From positions 1-64,000 of the forward strand of contig QOQW01000019.1 of NCBI GenBank assembly GCA_003327425.1: 64,000 bases of DNA, given 5' to 3'. The DNA comes from Candidatus Ozemibacter sibiricus. GTDB lineage: Bacteria; Muiribacteriota; Ozemobacteria; Ozemobacterales; Ozemobacteraceae. Position 1 is the stretch's first letter, and each line of letters opens with the position of its first letter. The translations under genes and the position numbers were made by a program. Positions 18,099-26,617 of this stretch are shown here, piece after piece. The notes below the pieces were generated by a model. The model made no database searches. It was not told where the DNA came from and worked only from the letters and a program-made list of their open reading frames with translations.

Positions 18099-20077
18099 GC
18101 CACGCGTCAGAGGGCCGATCCCGCCGGCGCGGCCGGGCGGTGCTGGCGGCGACCGTGCTGGTGGTCATCGCCCTGCTGGGAATCCGGCCACTGCTGATGA
18201 TAGGCGGCTGGACCGCCCGCCCCGCCGATTGGCACTCTCCGTCCCGACTGGCCGAACAGATGGCGAAGCTGGCCCTGCAAGAAGTCCTTGCCCAGGCCCT
18301 CCTGGAGATGGCTGCCCCTTCCCCGGCCTGGGAACGCTGGCTGGCGTCCGCCGCCGAGCCGCTTCCCTTTTCGCTGGGCGTGCCCGCCAGCCTGCATCTG
18401 GCCCGCCATCATCTGGCGGGGTGGTTCACTCCCCAATTGGCCGCGCAGGCCCGCCTCCTGCGCACCCCCGACCACCGCCTCGCCCATCTCCTTCTCCAGA
18501 CCTCGTGCCACCTGGCCGCGCCTGACGGGGCGTCCATCGCCGGACAGGCGACCGCCACTCTGCTGGTGGGGCTCGAAATCACCCCTCTGCTCGGCCCCGA
18601 CCTGCCTCCCGCCGGCTGCGCGCTGCTGGTCCGGCAGGCCGGACAGGAATGCCTCGACACCGGGGGCCTGAGCCTGCATCCACCACAGGCGAGGTTGCGG
18701 GTCAGACAAGGCGATCTGCCGCCCGAGCGGCGCGGCCTGATCCGCCTCGAAGCCGGCTTCGAGCCAGGCGCCGCGATCAGTACGGCCGCGTTCTTCCTCG
18801 ACGCGCCGCCCAGCCTGGCGCGCCACCTGCCCGGCGCCACCCCGACCGAACTGCACCGCACCGGCGTGGACGACTGCCTGATCCTCCTCCCCGACCTCGC
18901 CGAACTGCTGGAAACGCATGGCATCCCTGCTCGTCAAGCCCTGAGCGGCCTGACCGGCCTCTTCACCCGTCAGACGCTGCCCCTGTCCGGTCCTTCCGCT
19001 CCTCTGGCCTCCCCTGCCTTCGACCTGGCGCGCGCTCTGTTGCTCGGCCCTCCTTCCCCCAGGACGGGGCCACCTTCGCCCCTGCCCGGACCAGAGCCGG
19101 CCGCTTGGTCCTTTGCCCCGCCGTCACCACCACCTGGAGGGGCACCCTTCTCACCAGGCCGGCGTTCGAGCGGCCCGCCCAGCCCCCAGGTCGCGGCCCT
19201 CGAGGGCCCCGCACCCGAGCTCCCCGCCCATCCGGGCCTCGACCCGTGGGCCGACCTCACCGGGGCGCGCGCCGACCTGGAACGCCTCTGCCAGCCGGCG
19301 CTCCCCATCCGATACCTCGAACTGACCGCCTTCCAGTTGTCGGTCGAGCGGTTTCCCGCTCCCATCCAGGCGGCGCTTGTCCCGTATGCCGGTCCCTGGC
19401 TCTGCCTCGATGCCATGACGGGACTGCGCGCCCCGCCGCCCCTGCCACGGTTCACCGACCGGCTCTTGCTGTGGTTATCTCGGCAGCGTCCGAGTCTGCC
19501 CCTGCCCCTCACGTCGCTGACCATCTCGCCCTTCGGGACCGCCACCACCGCGCCCTCTCTGCGGTGGCCTGGCGACTGGGGCGACAAAGTCCCGACTGCC
19601 GCAGCCGCCCATCTGGTGCTCGGCGGGCCAGGATCAGCGCCGGAACTGACCTGGCATGGTGTCCAAGGCATCTCTGGAGCACTGACCCTGGGCAATCCTC
19701 ATCAAGAAATCCGGTATCGCGGAACCGGCCTGCTGGTGGCTGCCGGGCCCATCTCGATCAAAGGCATCGTGCGCAAAGCCGATCCCGAGGCTCTGCTGCT
19801 GCTGGTCAGCCAGAGCGGCGTCATCGAGATCGATGCGCCCCGCGTGGAAGCCGGCTTGATCGCGCTCACCCCGCGCGGCACCGGCTGCGTGCGCCTGCTG
19901 CGCCCCACGCTGATCCATGGCGCCATCGCCGTCGACCGCCTGGGCACCGCCGAGTGGGCCACCGGCACGCACGTCCTGGCCTTCGACCCGGCCTTCGCCC
20001 CCGATCGGATCAGGCACCTGATCGCCCGGCGCCGCGACCTCGACTCGCCGCTCCTGAGCGCAGGAGAACAGCCATGA
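18095..20077 (+). CDS. single-span exported protein, possible PilX-like minor pilin
   Basis: 660 residues, starting in an ATGA overlap. A positively charged leader (GRSRRRGR) and one hydrophobic helix (AVLAATVLVVIALLGIRPLLM) are followed by an amphipathic helix (RLAEQMAKLALQEVLAQALLEMA). That layout recalls PilX-type minor pilins. The C-terminal 120 residues contain short Gly/Val-rich strands (GALTLGNPHQ, GTGLLVAAGPISIKGIV, VEAGLIALTPRG) like the beta-helical end of PilX-like proteins. A disordered Pro/Gly/Ser-rich stretch occupies about 300-370. No prepilin peptidase site with Glu at +5 is seen, so the pilin assignment is an inference from layout and neighbours. It is probably anchored in the inner membrane and faces the periplasm. 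Confidence 0.65.
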   Translation: MSHASEGRSRRRGRAVLAATVLVVIALLGIRPLLMIGGWTARPADWHSPSRLAEQMAKLALQEVLAQALLEMAAPSPAWERWLASAAEPLPFSLGVPASLHLARHHLAGWFTPQLAAQARLLRTPDHRLAHLLLQTSCHLAAPDGASIAGQATATLLVGLEITPLLGPDLPPAGCALLVRQAGQECLDTGGLSLHPPQARLRVRQGDLPPERRGLIRLEAGFEPGAAISTAAFFLDAPPSLARHLPGATPTELHRTGVDDCLILLPDLAELLETHGIPARQALSGLTGLFTRQTLPLSGPSAPLASPAFDLARALLLGPPSPRTGPPSPLPGPEPAAWSFAPPSPPPGGAPFSPGRRSSGPPSPQVAALEGPAPELPAHPGLDPWADLTGARADLERLCQPALPIRYLELTAFQLSVERFPAPIQAALVPYAGPWLCLDAMTGLRAPPPLPRFTDRLLLWLSRQRPSLPLPLTSLTISPFGTATTAPSLRWPGDWGDKVPTAAAAHLVLGGPGSAPELTWHGVQGISGALTLGNPHQEIRYRGTGLLVAAGPISIKGIVRKADPEALLLLVSQSGVIEIDAPRVEAGLIALTPRGTGCVRLLRPTLIHGAIAVDRLGTAEWATGTHVLAFDPAFAPDRIRHLIARRRDLDSPLLSAGEQP

Positions 20078-20535
20078 CCATGACCACGCCCGCGCCCACC
20101 CCCACGCCCGCCTGGCGGCTGCCCGTCGCGCTGCTGATCGCGGCCCTGGGCGCCGCCGCAGGGGTGGTCGGCTGGTGGCTGCCCCGCCCCGATCCGGCTT
20201 CCTATCGTGCCTGGCTGGCTTCCACGCTGGCCGAGGAGCCCCTGACCATCCTCTCCGGGTGTTCCTATGCCTGGCTCGAGACCTACGCCGAGCACCCCCT
20301 GCCGTTCCTGCCCCTGGGAAGCGTGAGCCTGGCAGCCCCGCCCGCGCGAGCCCCCTACCACCCTCTGGCCGCGACCATCTTCCGCCGCCAGCTCGCCATC
20401 GAACCGGTGCCGCCGGTCGCCCCCAGCCGCCCCGCTGCTCTGCGCCTGCGTGTCACGGTCGATATCCCCACCGAACCGGCCTGGCCGGCGGTCATCGCCG
20501 AGACTCTGGTCTTCCGCGGAGACGATCAGCCATGA
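20074..20535 (+). CDS. small single-span protein, possible PilV/GspI-like minor pilin
   Basis: 153 residues, ATGA overlap with the upstream gene and AGGAG ahead of it; the ORF track shows it only as the tail of a long shadow frame. One N-terminal helix (LPVALLIAALGAAAGVVGWWL) is followed by a small extracytoplasmic domain ending RLRVTVDIPTEPAW...ETLVFR. That ending resembles the last strands of GspI/PilV pseudopilins. No canonical prepilin cleavage site is present. The identification rests on size, position and the C-terminal strand pattern. Confidence 0.65.
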   Translation: MTMTTPAPTPTPAWRLPVALLIAALGAAAGVVGWWLPRPDPASYRAWLASTLAEEPLTILSGCSYAWLETYAEHPLPFLPLGSVSLAAPPARAPYHPLAATIFRRQLAIEPVPPVAPSRPAALRLRVTVDIPTEPAWPAVIAETLVFRGDDQP

Positions 20536-21272
20536 CCGGGCGCCACCAGCTTCCTTCCAAGCGCTGGCCCGTGCGCTTCCGCCTCGCGCACCGCAGCCCC
20601 CTCCCGTTCGCTGCGTCTGCCGGCCCCCGCCTCGCGCACCGCGGCGCCGCCTCCCCTGAGGCCCTGCTGGCCACCCTGGTCATCCTCGTCCTGACCGTTT
20701 TTCTCTGGCATCAGGTGGGCCGCAACCCCGCCCAGAGCTGGCCGCTCCCTTCCCCGGCCCTCACCGCCCAGGCGCGGGCTCTCCTCGCCACTATCACCGC
20801 CGATCTGTCCCGCAGCCGCTCGGCCGGCTTCATCGCCACCTGGACCCGGCTACCGCCCCCGGACGGATCGCCCGATCAGCCTCATTCGATCCGATGGTTC
20901 ATGCTCCCCGCCGTCTTCGGCCTTCCGGTCTCGAACGCCACGCCCGCCTCTGCCCCCATCGAGATGGTGGCTTATGCTCTGGTCCCCGCCTCGAAGACCA
21001 CAGCGGCCCTGTATCGCCTCATCGCCTCGCCGTCACTTCCCCTGGAGGCCGTCACGGCCTCAGAGCTTGCCGAGTCGACACCGTTGGCCACCAATGTCGT
21101 ATTCCTCGACATCGCTCTTCATGCCGCGCCGACCGCTTCGGGCCCGGTCGATTGGTTCTCGGTGACCTTGCACCTGGGCGAGTCCACCGCGATGGCCTCC
21201 GGTACCGGCGACTTCTTCGCCGTCGCCCGCCCTTGGCGCCTTCCCACCGCCACCAGAATGACCTCTGAATGA
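20532..21272 (+). CDS. prepilin-like protein, possible PilW/GspJ-like minor pilin
   Basis: 246 residues, ATGA overlap with the previous gene; the ORF track extends it wrongly upstream. After a long basic leader comes HRG/AASPEALLATLVILVLTV: cleavage after this Gly would leave Glu at mature position +5 and a hydrophobic stalk, as in type IV prepilins, although the usual F at +1 is replaced by Ala. The remaining 180 residues (ITADLSRSRSAG, IRWFMLPAVFGL, VEWF-like strands) are consistent with a GspJ/PilW-like globular domain. It is the last gene before a hairpin terminator. I would expect it in an inner-membrane pseudopilus, but no assembly ATPase or platform gene is in the window. Confidence 0.65.
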   Translation: MTGRHQLPSKRWPVRFRLAHRSPLPFAASAGPRLAHRGAASPEALLATLVILVLTVFLWHQVGRNPAQSWPLPSPALTAQARALLATITADLSRSRSAGFIATWTRLPPPDGSPDQPHSIRWFMLPAVFGLPVSNATPASAPIEMVAYALVPASKTTAALYRLIASPSLPLEAVTASELAESTPLATNVVFLDIALHAAPTASGPVDWFSVTLHLGESTAMASGTGDFFAVARPWRLPTATRMTSE

Positions 21273-21275
21273 GAT

Positions 21276-21306
21276 CTGCCCTCCCGAACCTCGTTCGAGA
21301 GGGCAG
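21276..21306 (+). terminator. hairpin terminator after pilin-like operon
   Basis: CTGCCCTC pairs with GAGGGCAG, enclosing a second stem CGAAC/GTTCG with a 3-nt loop. It starts four bases after the stop of the last operon gene and lies between convergent genes. No clear T-tract follows. Confidence 0.6.
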
Positions 21307-21381
21307 CAGCAGCAAGAAAAAGCCGGGCAAAGAGGATCTACGAAGAGAAATCCAAGCTAGGCAGCCGTTTTCCCGGCATGA

Positions 21382-24300
21382 TCAGTTGTAGGGGACTTTC
21401 TCTGCATCGCTTGGCGAGGGGGTTTGCAAGGTGAAGGGAATTCGCCCGCACTTGCCGCTCGAATTTGTTGAATCGGGCTGGGCCAGGTAGAGAACGCAAC
21501 GATAGGTAGTGCCCGGTTGGGGCTTGATGGAGTACGGTGAGCCGGCCAAACTCAACATTTGAGCCTTGAACATCCACTTATCAGGTGCACCAACCTCTTG
21601 AATGATGAAATCGGAGAATATTGTTTTCCATTCCTCGATCCAGATCCAACCCGTGGGAGACTCGATCCCCGCGTAGGAATCATTGAGCGGCACCACCGGT
21701 TGACGCCCTTCGATATTTTTCACAAAAGGAGTCCCATACGGTGTTCCATCGCTATAGACATATTGGATGTATTTTTCAAATGCACCCCATGGACTGGCAC
21801 TCAGGGCTCCAGCTTTCTCTTTGACCTTGATTTTGAGGGGGAAGAGATAGACATCCCCATTTTTCATCGCCTGTTTGACCGTGAAAGCATATTCCCCAGG
21901 ATTCTTGAAATCTAATAAAAGATAATTAGAGAAGCTAGTACCATCTTGATAGAAATAGAGTCTGCAATAATCTGGCAAGACACTCCCATCAAGATCGTAG
22001 GGCGCCAATGTACTTTCGCCATCGATCAATCTGACATTGAAAAATGTCCCTTCGGCCAGCAATGGACGCGTGTCATACGAAGAATAGCCGATTTCGTATC
22101 GATACCCTGAACTATCGGAAGAACTCGAGGACAACGTACCAAGGAACCTGGACTGACTGGTACCGACGGGCCAGTTGGAGGTATAGCTCCGATTCCCGCC
22201 CGATTTGGTGGCCACGTGGATCGTGAACTTCCGACTCAGACTCTTCTGGCCGTTGTTCCACTGCAACGTGAACGTCGGTTCGAATTTCCCGGCCGCCCCT
22301 TTGGGATTGATGTTCAGATAATAGGAATAGGGTGCCGTAGAAGAATAGGCGCTCAAATTCTCGGTGGAAAACGTCCAATCGGTCGGCAGGTCAGAACACG
22401 TCCATCTCGCATCGGGGAACTTGGTATCGCTGGTCGCACGGATTCTGATCGAAGACCCGCTCACCACATAGATCGGGCCCTCTGGCGCATCCACCAGCTT
22501 GATCTCTCCTCCGCTGTCGACCGCCAGCGTGACGGTCTGCTGAGCCGTCAGAGCAGGCTGGCTGGAATCCTGCACGCGCACCGTCACCTGGTGGGTTCCC
22601 GCCGCTGCGGCGCCCGGCGTGCCCGCGACCTGCCCCTGGGCGTTGCCCGACAACCCCGCCGGCAGCCCCGTGATCGTGAACGAATAGGGCGCCGTTCCGC
22701 CGGTGGCGCCGAAGGCATGGGAGTAGGCCGTTCCGACCTGGGCTGCTGGCATGTTCAGATTCGTGATCTGCAGCGACCGCAGATTGAAAACCACCTGACG
22801 CTCCGCTTTCGAGCCGGCATCGTCTTCCACTTTTACCGTCGCGGTGTAGGTAGGATTGGTCGCCCCAGCCCCGACTGTGCCGACGATGTTCGCCTGACCT
22901 GGCGTGGCGGTCTTGGTCAGCGTCAGCCCCGGCGGCAGATTGGTCGCCGTCCAGGTGTAGTTTCTGGTGCCCTTCCCGCCGTGGGCCACAATCGTCTGAT
23001 CGACCGCCCCACCGATGGTGGTGTTGATCGGACCGACAGGATCGATCACCAGCAGCATCTCGAAATCCTTCTCGATGTCCTTGGGGGCTGACGATTCTTT
23101 GTCGCGCAGGTCATACTCGCCCACCGCCACTTTGACGGTCGCCGGCTCGAACGTCTCGAGCTGATGCGACGGCGTCACGGTCATCTCGCCCTTGGGCACC
23201 CCCGACACGACATAGGTGCCATCGCTCTTGACGTCGACCGTTTTGCTGAATGGCCCTCCCGGCAGGTCGGTGGCCTGCCCGGTCACCGAGACCTTCACGC
23301 CCGTGGGATCGCCGAGAATCTTGCCGTAGACCAATCGACGGTGCTGATCGTAGGTCGCTAAGACCTTTTCCCCTTCGAAGGCCAGATGCACCGGAAGATT
23401 GGGCTTTTCGGGGAAAGTCTGCACCAGGAAGGAAACCCCCAGATCGAGCAACCAGGCATACGAATGCCCCAGCACGTTGGAATAGTGGTATTCGGCGATC
23501 AGCCGCGCAAAGGCATCGGTCGACAGTTCGACCGCGGTCGTGCTCAGCACGTCGAGCAGCACCTGGGCGCGCAGATACACCCTGGCCGTCGCATCGACCT
23601 GGGCTTCGATGGTCGGCGACGTGCGAGTGAAGGAGTGGCTGCGATTGGGCTTGGTGCCCCCCGAAATCCCCGTGAAGGTGTTGTAGGAGATGGCCCCATC
23701 GATCCGTTCGCTGTAGCTGAAGGTCGACTGCACCGACATCGCCGCATCGGCCTCGACCTGATACCCGGCGAACAGACCGACCTTGAGCCGGACATTGGCC
23801 TTGCCGAGCTTCAGCGTGGCCGCCCAGGCCGCCGAGGGAATCGGGACCTCCCCTTCCACCGACAACGCTTGCGAGACGGTTGTCTTGACGGTCGCGGTGC
23901 TCTTGATCGACAGGAAATACTTGATATCAGAATCCTGGATCAGGTGGTAGTCAGCGTAGACCCAGGCATAGACCTCGACCGCGCCTTCGACGATCTCGAC
24001 CTTGACCTTCCCATTGTCGTAGATCACGGTGCCGGCCAGATCATGCCGCACATGGGGCTTGACTTCGGCATTCCGGATGGCCGGGGTCAGATCGATGGTC
24101 GGGCCGGTGATTTCGCGATGCTCCCCGGTGGGGATCACGATCGTCGTACCTGGCCCCGGAGCCACCGACGGACTGAGCATCTGCCCGGCCGGCGCCCCCG
24201 CCCGATCGAGGGTCTCGGGGGTCAGTTCGGTCGTGAAGGTCATGTCGAGCGTGTCGAAGGCATCGCTCAGCCGCCCAGGCTCAGTGACGATTGTCGTCGT

Positions 24301-24711
24301 CCCGTCAGGATTGGTCGTCACCGACTTGACCTTGACCACCTGCCCGGCCCCTTCGGTCACCACCAACACCTTGCCCGGCGCCGGAACCGCCGCCGGATCG
24401 GCGAAGCGAGCGACGATGGTTCCGTTACTACCGGCGGTGGCCGGCGTCAGGGTGGCAACCGTGACCGCATCGCCGGCTGCGAAATAGGAAGCATCGGCTT
24501 TCAGAGTCGCATTGGTGACTGTACCGCCCGGCGGGCCGAACCCATCACCGCTCGAGCCGCCCGCGGTCACGGGCACCACATCCTCTGATCCGCTCCCCGG
24601 GCTGGTGAGTCGACACCCGACCACCAGCCCCACCAAGGCGAGCAGGAAAACCGTCATCCACCATCGCATCGGCGAGGCTTTGCCATGAAAACCGTTCCTG
24701 AACAAGGCCAT
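21382..24711 (-). CDS. large lipoprotein with Ig-like (He_PIG-type) domains
   Basis: 1109 residues; the start is fixed by AGGAGGGG just before the ATG. The signal peptide ends in a lipobox (LALVGLVVGC, Cys about 33), so it should be a lipidated envelope protein. Domain order: a variable N-terminal part, about 350 residues without a known motif (DLAGTVIYDNGKVKVEIVEG...), a carboxypeptidase-regulatory-like beta domain (LVYGKILGDPTGVKVSVTG...TYVVSGVPKGEMTV), then two putative-Ig domains (LPPGLTLT, TGLPAGLSGNAQGQVAGTPG). The last 400 residues are unassigned beta-rich sequence and are visibly richer in A+T. The role is probably surface binding or adhesion; no enzyme motif is seen. Confidence 0.8.
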   Translation of the reverse strand: MALFRNGFHGKASPMRWWMTVFLLALVGLVVGCRLTSPGSGSEDVVPVTAGGSSGDGFGPPGGTVTNATLKADASYFAAGDAVTVATLTPATAGSNGTIVARFADPAAVPAPGKVLVVTEGAGQVVKVKSVTTNPDGTTTIVTEPGRLSDAFDTLDMTFTTELTPETLDRAGAPAGQMLSPSVAPGPGTTIVIPTGEHREITGPTIDLTPAIRNAEVKPHVRHDLAGTVIYDNGKVKVEIVEGAVEVYAWVYADYHLIQDSDIKYFLSIKSTATVKTTVSQALSVEGEVPIPSAAWAATLKLGKANVRLKVGLFAGYQVEADAAMSVQSTFSYSERIDGAISYNTFTGISGGTKPNRSHSFTRTSPTIEAQVDATARVYLRAQVLLDVLSTTAVELSTDAFARLIAEYHYSNVLGHSYAWLLDLGVSFLVQTFPEKPNLPVHLAFEGEKVLATYDQHRRLVYGKILGDPTGVKVSVTGQATDLPGGPFSKTVDVKSDGTYVVSGVPKGEMTVTPSHQLETFEPATVKVAVGEYDLRDKESSAPKDIEKDFEMLLVIDPVGPINTTIGGAVDQTIVAHGGKGTRNYTWTATNLPPGLTLTKTATPGQANIVGTVGAGATNPTYTATVKVEDDAGSKAERQVVFNLRSLQITNLNMPAAQVGTAYSHAFGATGGTAPYSFTITGLPAGLSGNAQGQVAGTPGAAAAGTHQVTVRVQDSSQPALTAQQTVTLAVDSGGEIKLVDAPEGPIYVVSGSSIRIRATSDTKFPDARWTCSDLPTDWTFSTENLSAYSSTAPYSYYLNINPKGAAGKFEPTFTLQWNNGQKSLSRKFTIHVATKSGGNRSYTSNWPVGTSQSRFLGTLSSSSSDSSGYRYEIGYSSYDTRPLLAEGTFFNVRLIDGESTLAPYDLDGSVLPDYCRLYFYQDGTSFSNYLLLDFKNPGEYAFTVKQAMKNGDVYLFPLKIKVKEKAGALSASPWGAFEKYIQYVYSDGTPYGTPFVKNIEGRQPVVPLNDSYAGIESPTGWIWIEEWKTIFSDFIIQEVGAPDKWMFKAQMLSLAGSPYSIKPQPGTTYRCVLYLAQPDSTNSSGKCGRIPFTLQTPSPSDAEKVPYN

Positions 24712-25078
24712 ATCCCCTCCTGGCGAAAATTGTTTTTTTGGGAATTGCCGATCTGGAAAAGTATCATTCTTCTGAAATTCGCGTCAAGAGGTGCATCAGC
24801 AGCTTGCTTTGCCCCCTTCGGCGACTTCAGGCCGACCCTCTTCCTCAAGGGAACAGCTCGCCTGAAGCCCTCGTGATCTGGAGCGACGCCCCGATCGGCC
24901 CAACTGCGAAGCGGCCGATCCGCCGGCTGAACGCGCCAGGTTCGGCAAGCCGCGACCAGGAGTTCAGGAACGAGGCCGATGGCCCCTGGCGACGGCCTCA
25001 GGGCCTGCAGAATGTGCCCGTTCTGAGGCCCCCTCAGGATTGATGATTCCCCTGCCCCAGGCCCCTGGGAACGGCGCC
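24712..25078. other. intergenic region between lipoprotein and TPR genes
   Basis: About 370 bp with no credible gene. It holds the putative promoter of the lipoprotein gene (24760-24787) and a run of seven T. The end nearest 25,078 has only a short CCCAG/CTGGG hairpin. Confidence 0.55.
24760..24787 (-). promoter_or_regulatory. putative promoter of the Ig-like lipoprotein gene
   Basis: Minus strand TTGACG (24782-24787), a 16-bp spacer, then GATACT (24760-24765), 49 bp before the start codon. The -35 is 5/6 and the -10 is 4/6 to the sigma70 consensus. Confidence 0.45.
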
Positions 25079-26398
25079 TTATTCCGGCGCTTCCTGGTCG
25101 AGATGATCGGTGCCCACCTGCTGGAAGTGCTCTTCGACCTGTCGGGCCCGCTCGTCGGTCGGCGGTTGCAGCGAAAGCAGGCGCGCCTTGGCCTGCCGGG
25201 CCTGGGCAGAATCGGGATACCGCGTCGTGATCTTCTGGAAGGTCTGGACGGCCTCGGCCAGATTCCCCTTGGGATCCTCCTCGAGATAGAGATCGCCCAG
25301 CTCGAGCAGGGCCTGCGGGTCGGGCTGCTTGCGCATCGCCGCCGCGTAGAGATTGATGGCGGCCACCGGCCGGGACGCCCGCAGCGCCCGGGCCTGGGCC
25401 AGGATCTCGGCGACCTCGGCCGCCGCCACCCGATCGGCCGCCGTGGGCTCGGCCGCGGGGGGAGGCGGCTCCGATGACGTGCGGCTGGGCTCGCTGCCCG
25501 GAACGTCAGCCACGGCCGCCACCGCCCTGGCTGTGGATGCCGTCAGCGTCACCGGCTTGGCCGTCGGTGACGCCATCGGAGCCGGCACCGGCTGGGCGGC
25601 CTCGGCGATGCGCGCCAGGGCCTCCTTGATCTCGGCCAGATGCCGCCGGGCCCGCTCCCGCAGATCGGGCGGGGCCGCCGCCTGGTCGACAACCGCCTGC
25701 AGCAACCGTCGCGCTTCTTCCAGATTGCCGTACAGCCGCTGGTACACCGCATGGAAGAACGCTTCCCGCGGCCCGCGCCGCGCCCGCGGCCCATAAAAAG
25801 CCAGCCCTTCCCCGATGAACCCGTAATCATTGGACAGATAGGAAGCATCGAGTTCGACGCAGGCCACGAAGGTCTCGAGAGCCGCCTCCCGCTTCCCCTC
25901 GCCCCGCTCCCGAAGGGCGCGCAGGAACAGCGACCGGGCCATTTGCTTGCGTTCGGCCTCGCGGCGGGCGGCCAGCTCCGGCCCACCGTCGGCCACCCGC
26001 TTCTCGGCCTCGGCCAGACGAGCTTCGAGGAGCAACCGCACGAGCGGCGGCAGCTCGCGCCCGGTGGCCAGCGCCTGGCGAAAGGCGGCCTGCGCTTCTT
26101 CGGGCTCCTCGATCTCCAGCAGCGCGAACCCGTACAGGGCCCACAACGGGTGGAAATCAGGAAAGCGCTTCACCCCGTCTTCCAGGATCTCGACGGCCTC
26201 CGCGTATTTCTTCTGGGCGTACAGCGATTGCGCCTTCCGCAGCGCCGCGCGCGGCGTCTCTTCGGCGGCGGCCAGCGACGGCAGGCAACCGACGACCAGC
26301 AGAACAACCACCCCGGCCCGCCTCAACCCGCCCAGGCGCCACGCCTGGCCATGCCAGGGCCACCAACGGTTCTGGCTGCCACGTTCCTGACCATTCAT
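25079..26398 (-). CDS. exported TPR protein, possible lipoprotein
   Basis: 439 residues with GGAGG seven bases before the ATG. A long leader (about 48 residues) ends in VVVLLVVGCLPSLAAAEETP. This may be a lipobox (VVGC) or a signal peptidase I site after AAA. TPR units follow (AQSLYAQKKYAEAVEILEDGVKRFP, EEPEEAQAAFRQAL), then a helical segment, a Pro/Ala/Thr-rich linker (about 275-325), and a second TPR block (INLYAAAMRKQPDPQALLELGDLY, AVQTFQKITTRYPDSAQARQAKARL). The second block resembles YbgF/BamD-like outer-membrane-associated TPRs. It probably acts as an envelope scaffold. It is transcribed divergently from the 1023-aa secreted protein. Confidence 0.8.
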   Translation of the reverse strand: MNGQERGSQNRWWPWHGQAWRLGGLRRAGVVVLLVVGCLPSLAAAEETPRAALRKAQSLYAQKKYAEAVEILEDGVKRFPDFHPLWALYGFALLEIEEPEEAQAAFRQALATGRELPPLVRLLLEARLAEAEKRVADGGPELAARREAERKQMARSLFLRALRERGEGKREAALETFVACVELDASYLSNDYGFIGEGLAFYGPRARRGPREAFFHAVYQRLYGNLEEARRLLQAVVDQAAAPPDLRERARRHLAEIKEALARIAEAAQPVPAPMASPTAKPVTLTASTARAVAAVADVPGSEPSRTSSEPPPPAAEPTAADRVAAAEVAEILAQARALRASRPVAAINLYAAAMRKQPDPQALLELGDLYLEEDPKGNLAEAVQTFQKITTRYPDSAQARQAKARLLSLQPPTDERARQVEEHFQQVGTDHLDQEAPE

Positions 26399-26617
26399 TC
26401 TACGCCTCCACTGCGCATGACGCTCCCATGATCACCCTTGCCTGCGGTTCCGTCAAGCCTGCTCCCTGCGTGCCCCATCGATAGCCCAGGGAATCGGGCC
26501 GTATAAGGAATCGGGCTGCATCCGGTGCGCCTTGATTTCCCCTCCCTCAGGATTTCTGGTAACGTTGAAGAAGACCCAGACGTAAGGCTGGTAGAGTTCA
26601 GCCGAGGAGGACAAGGC

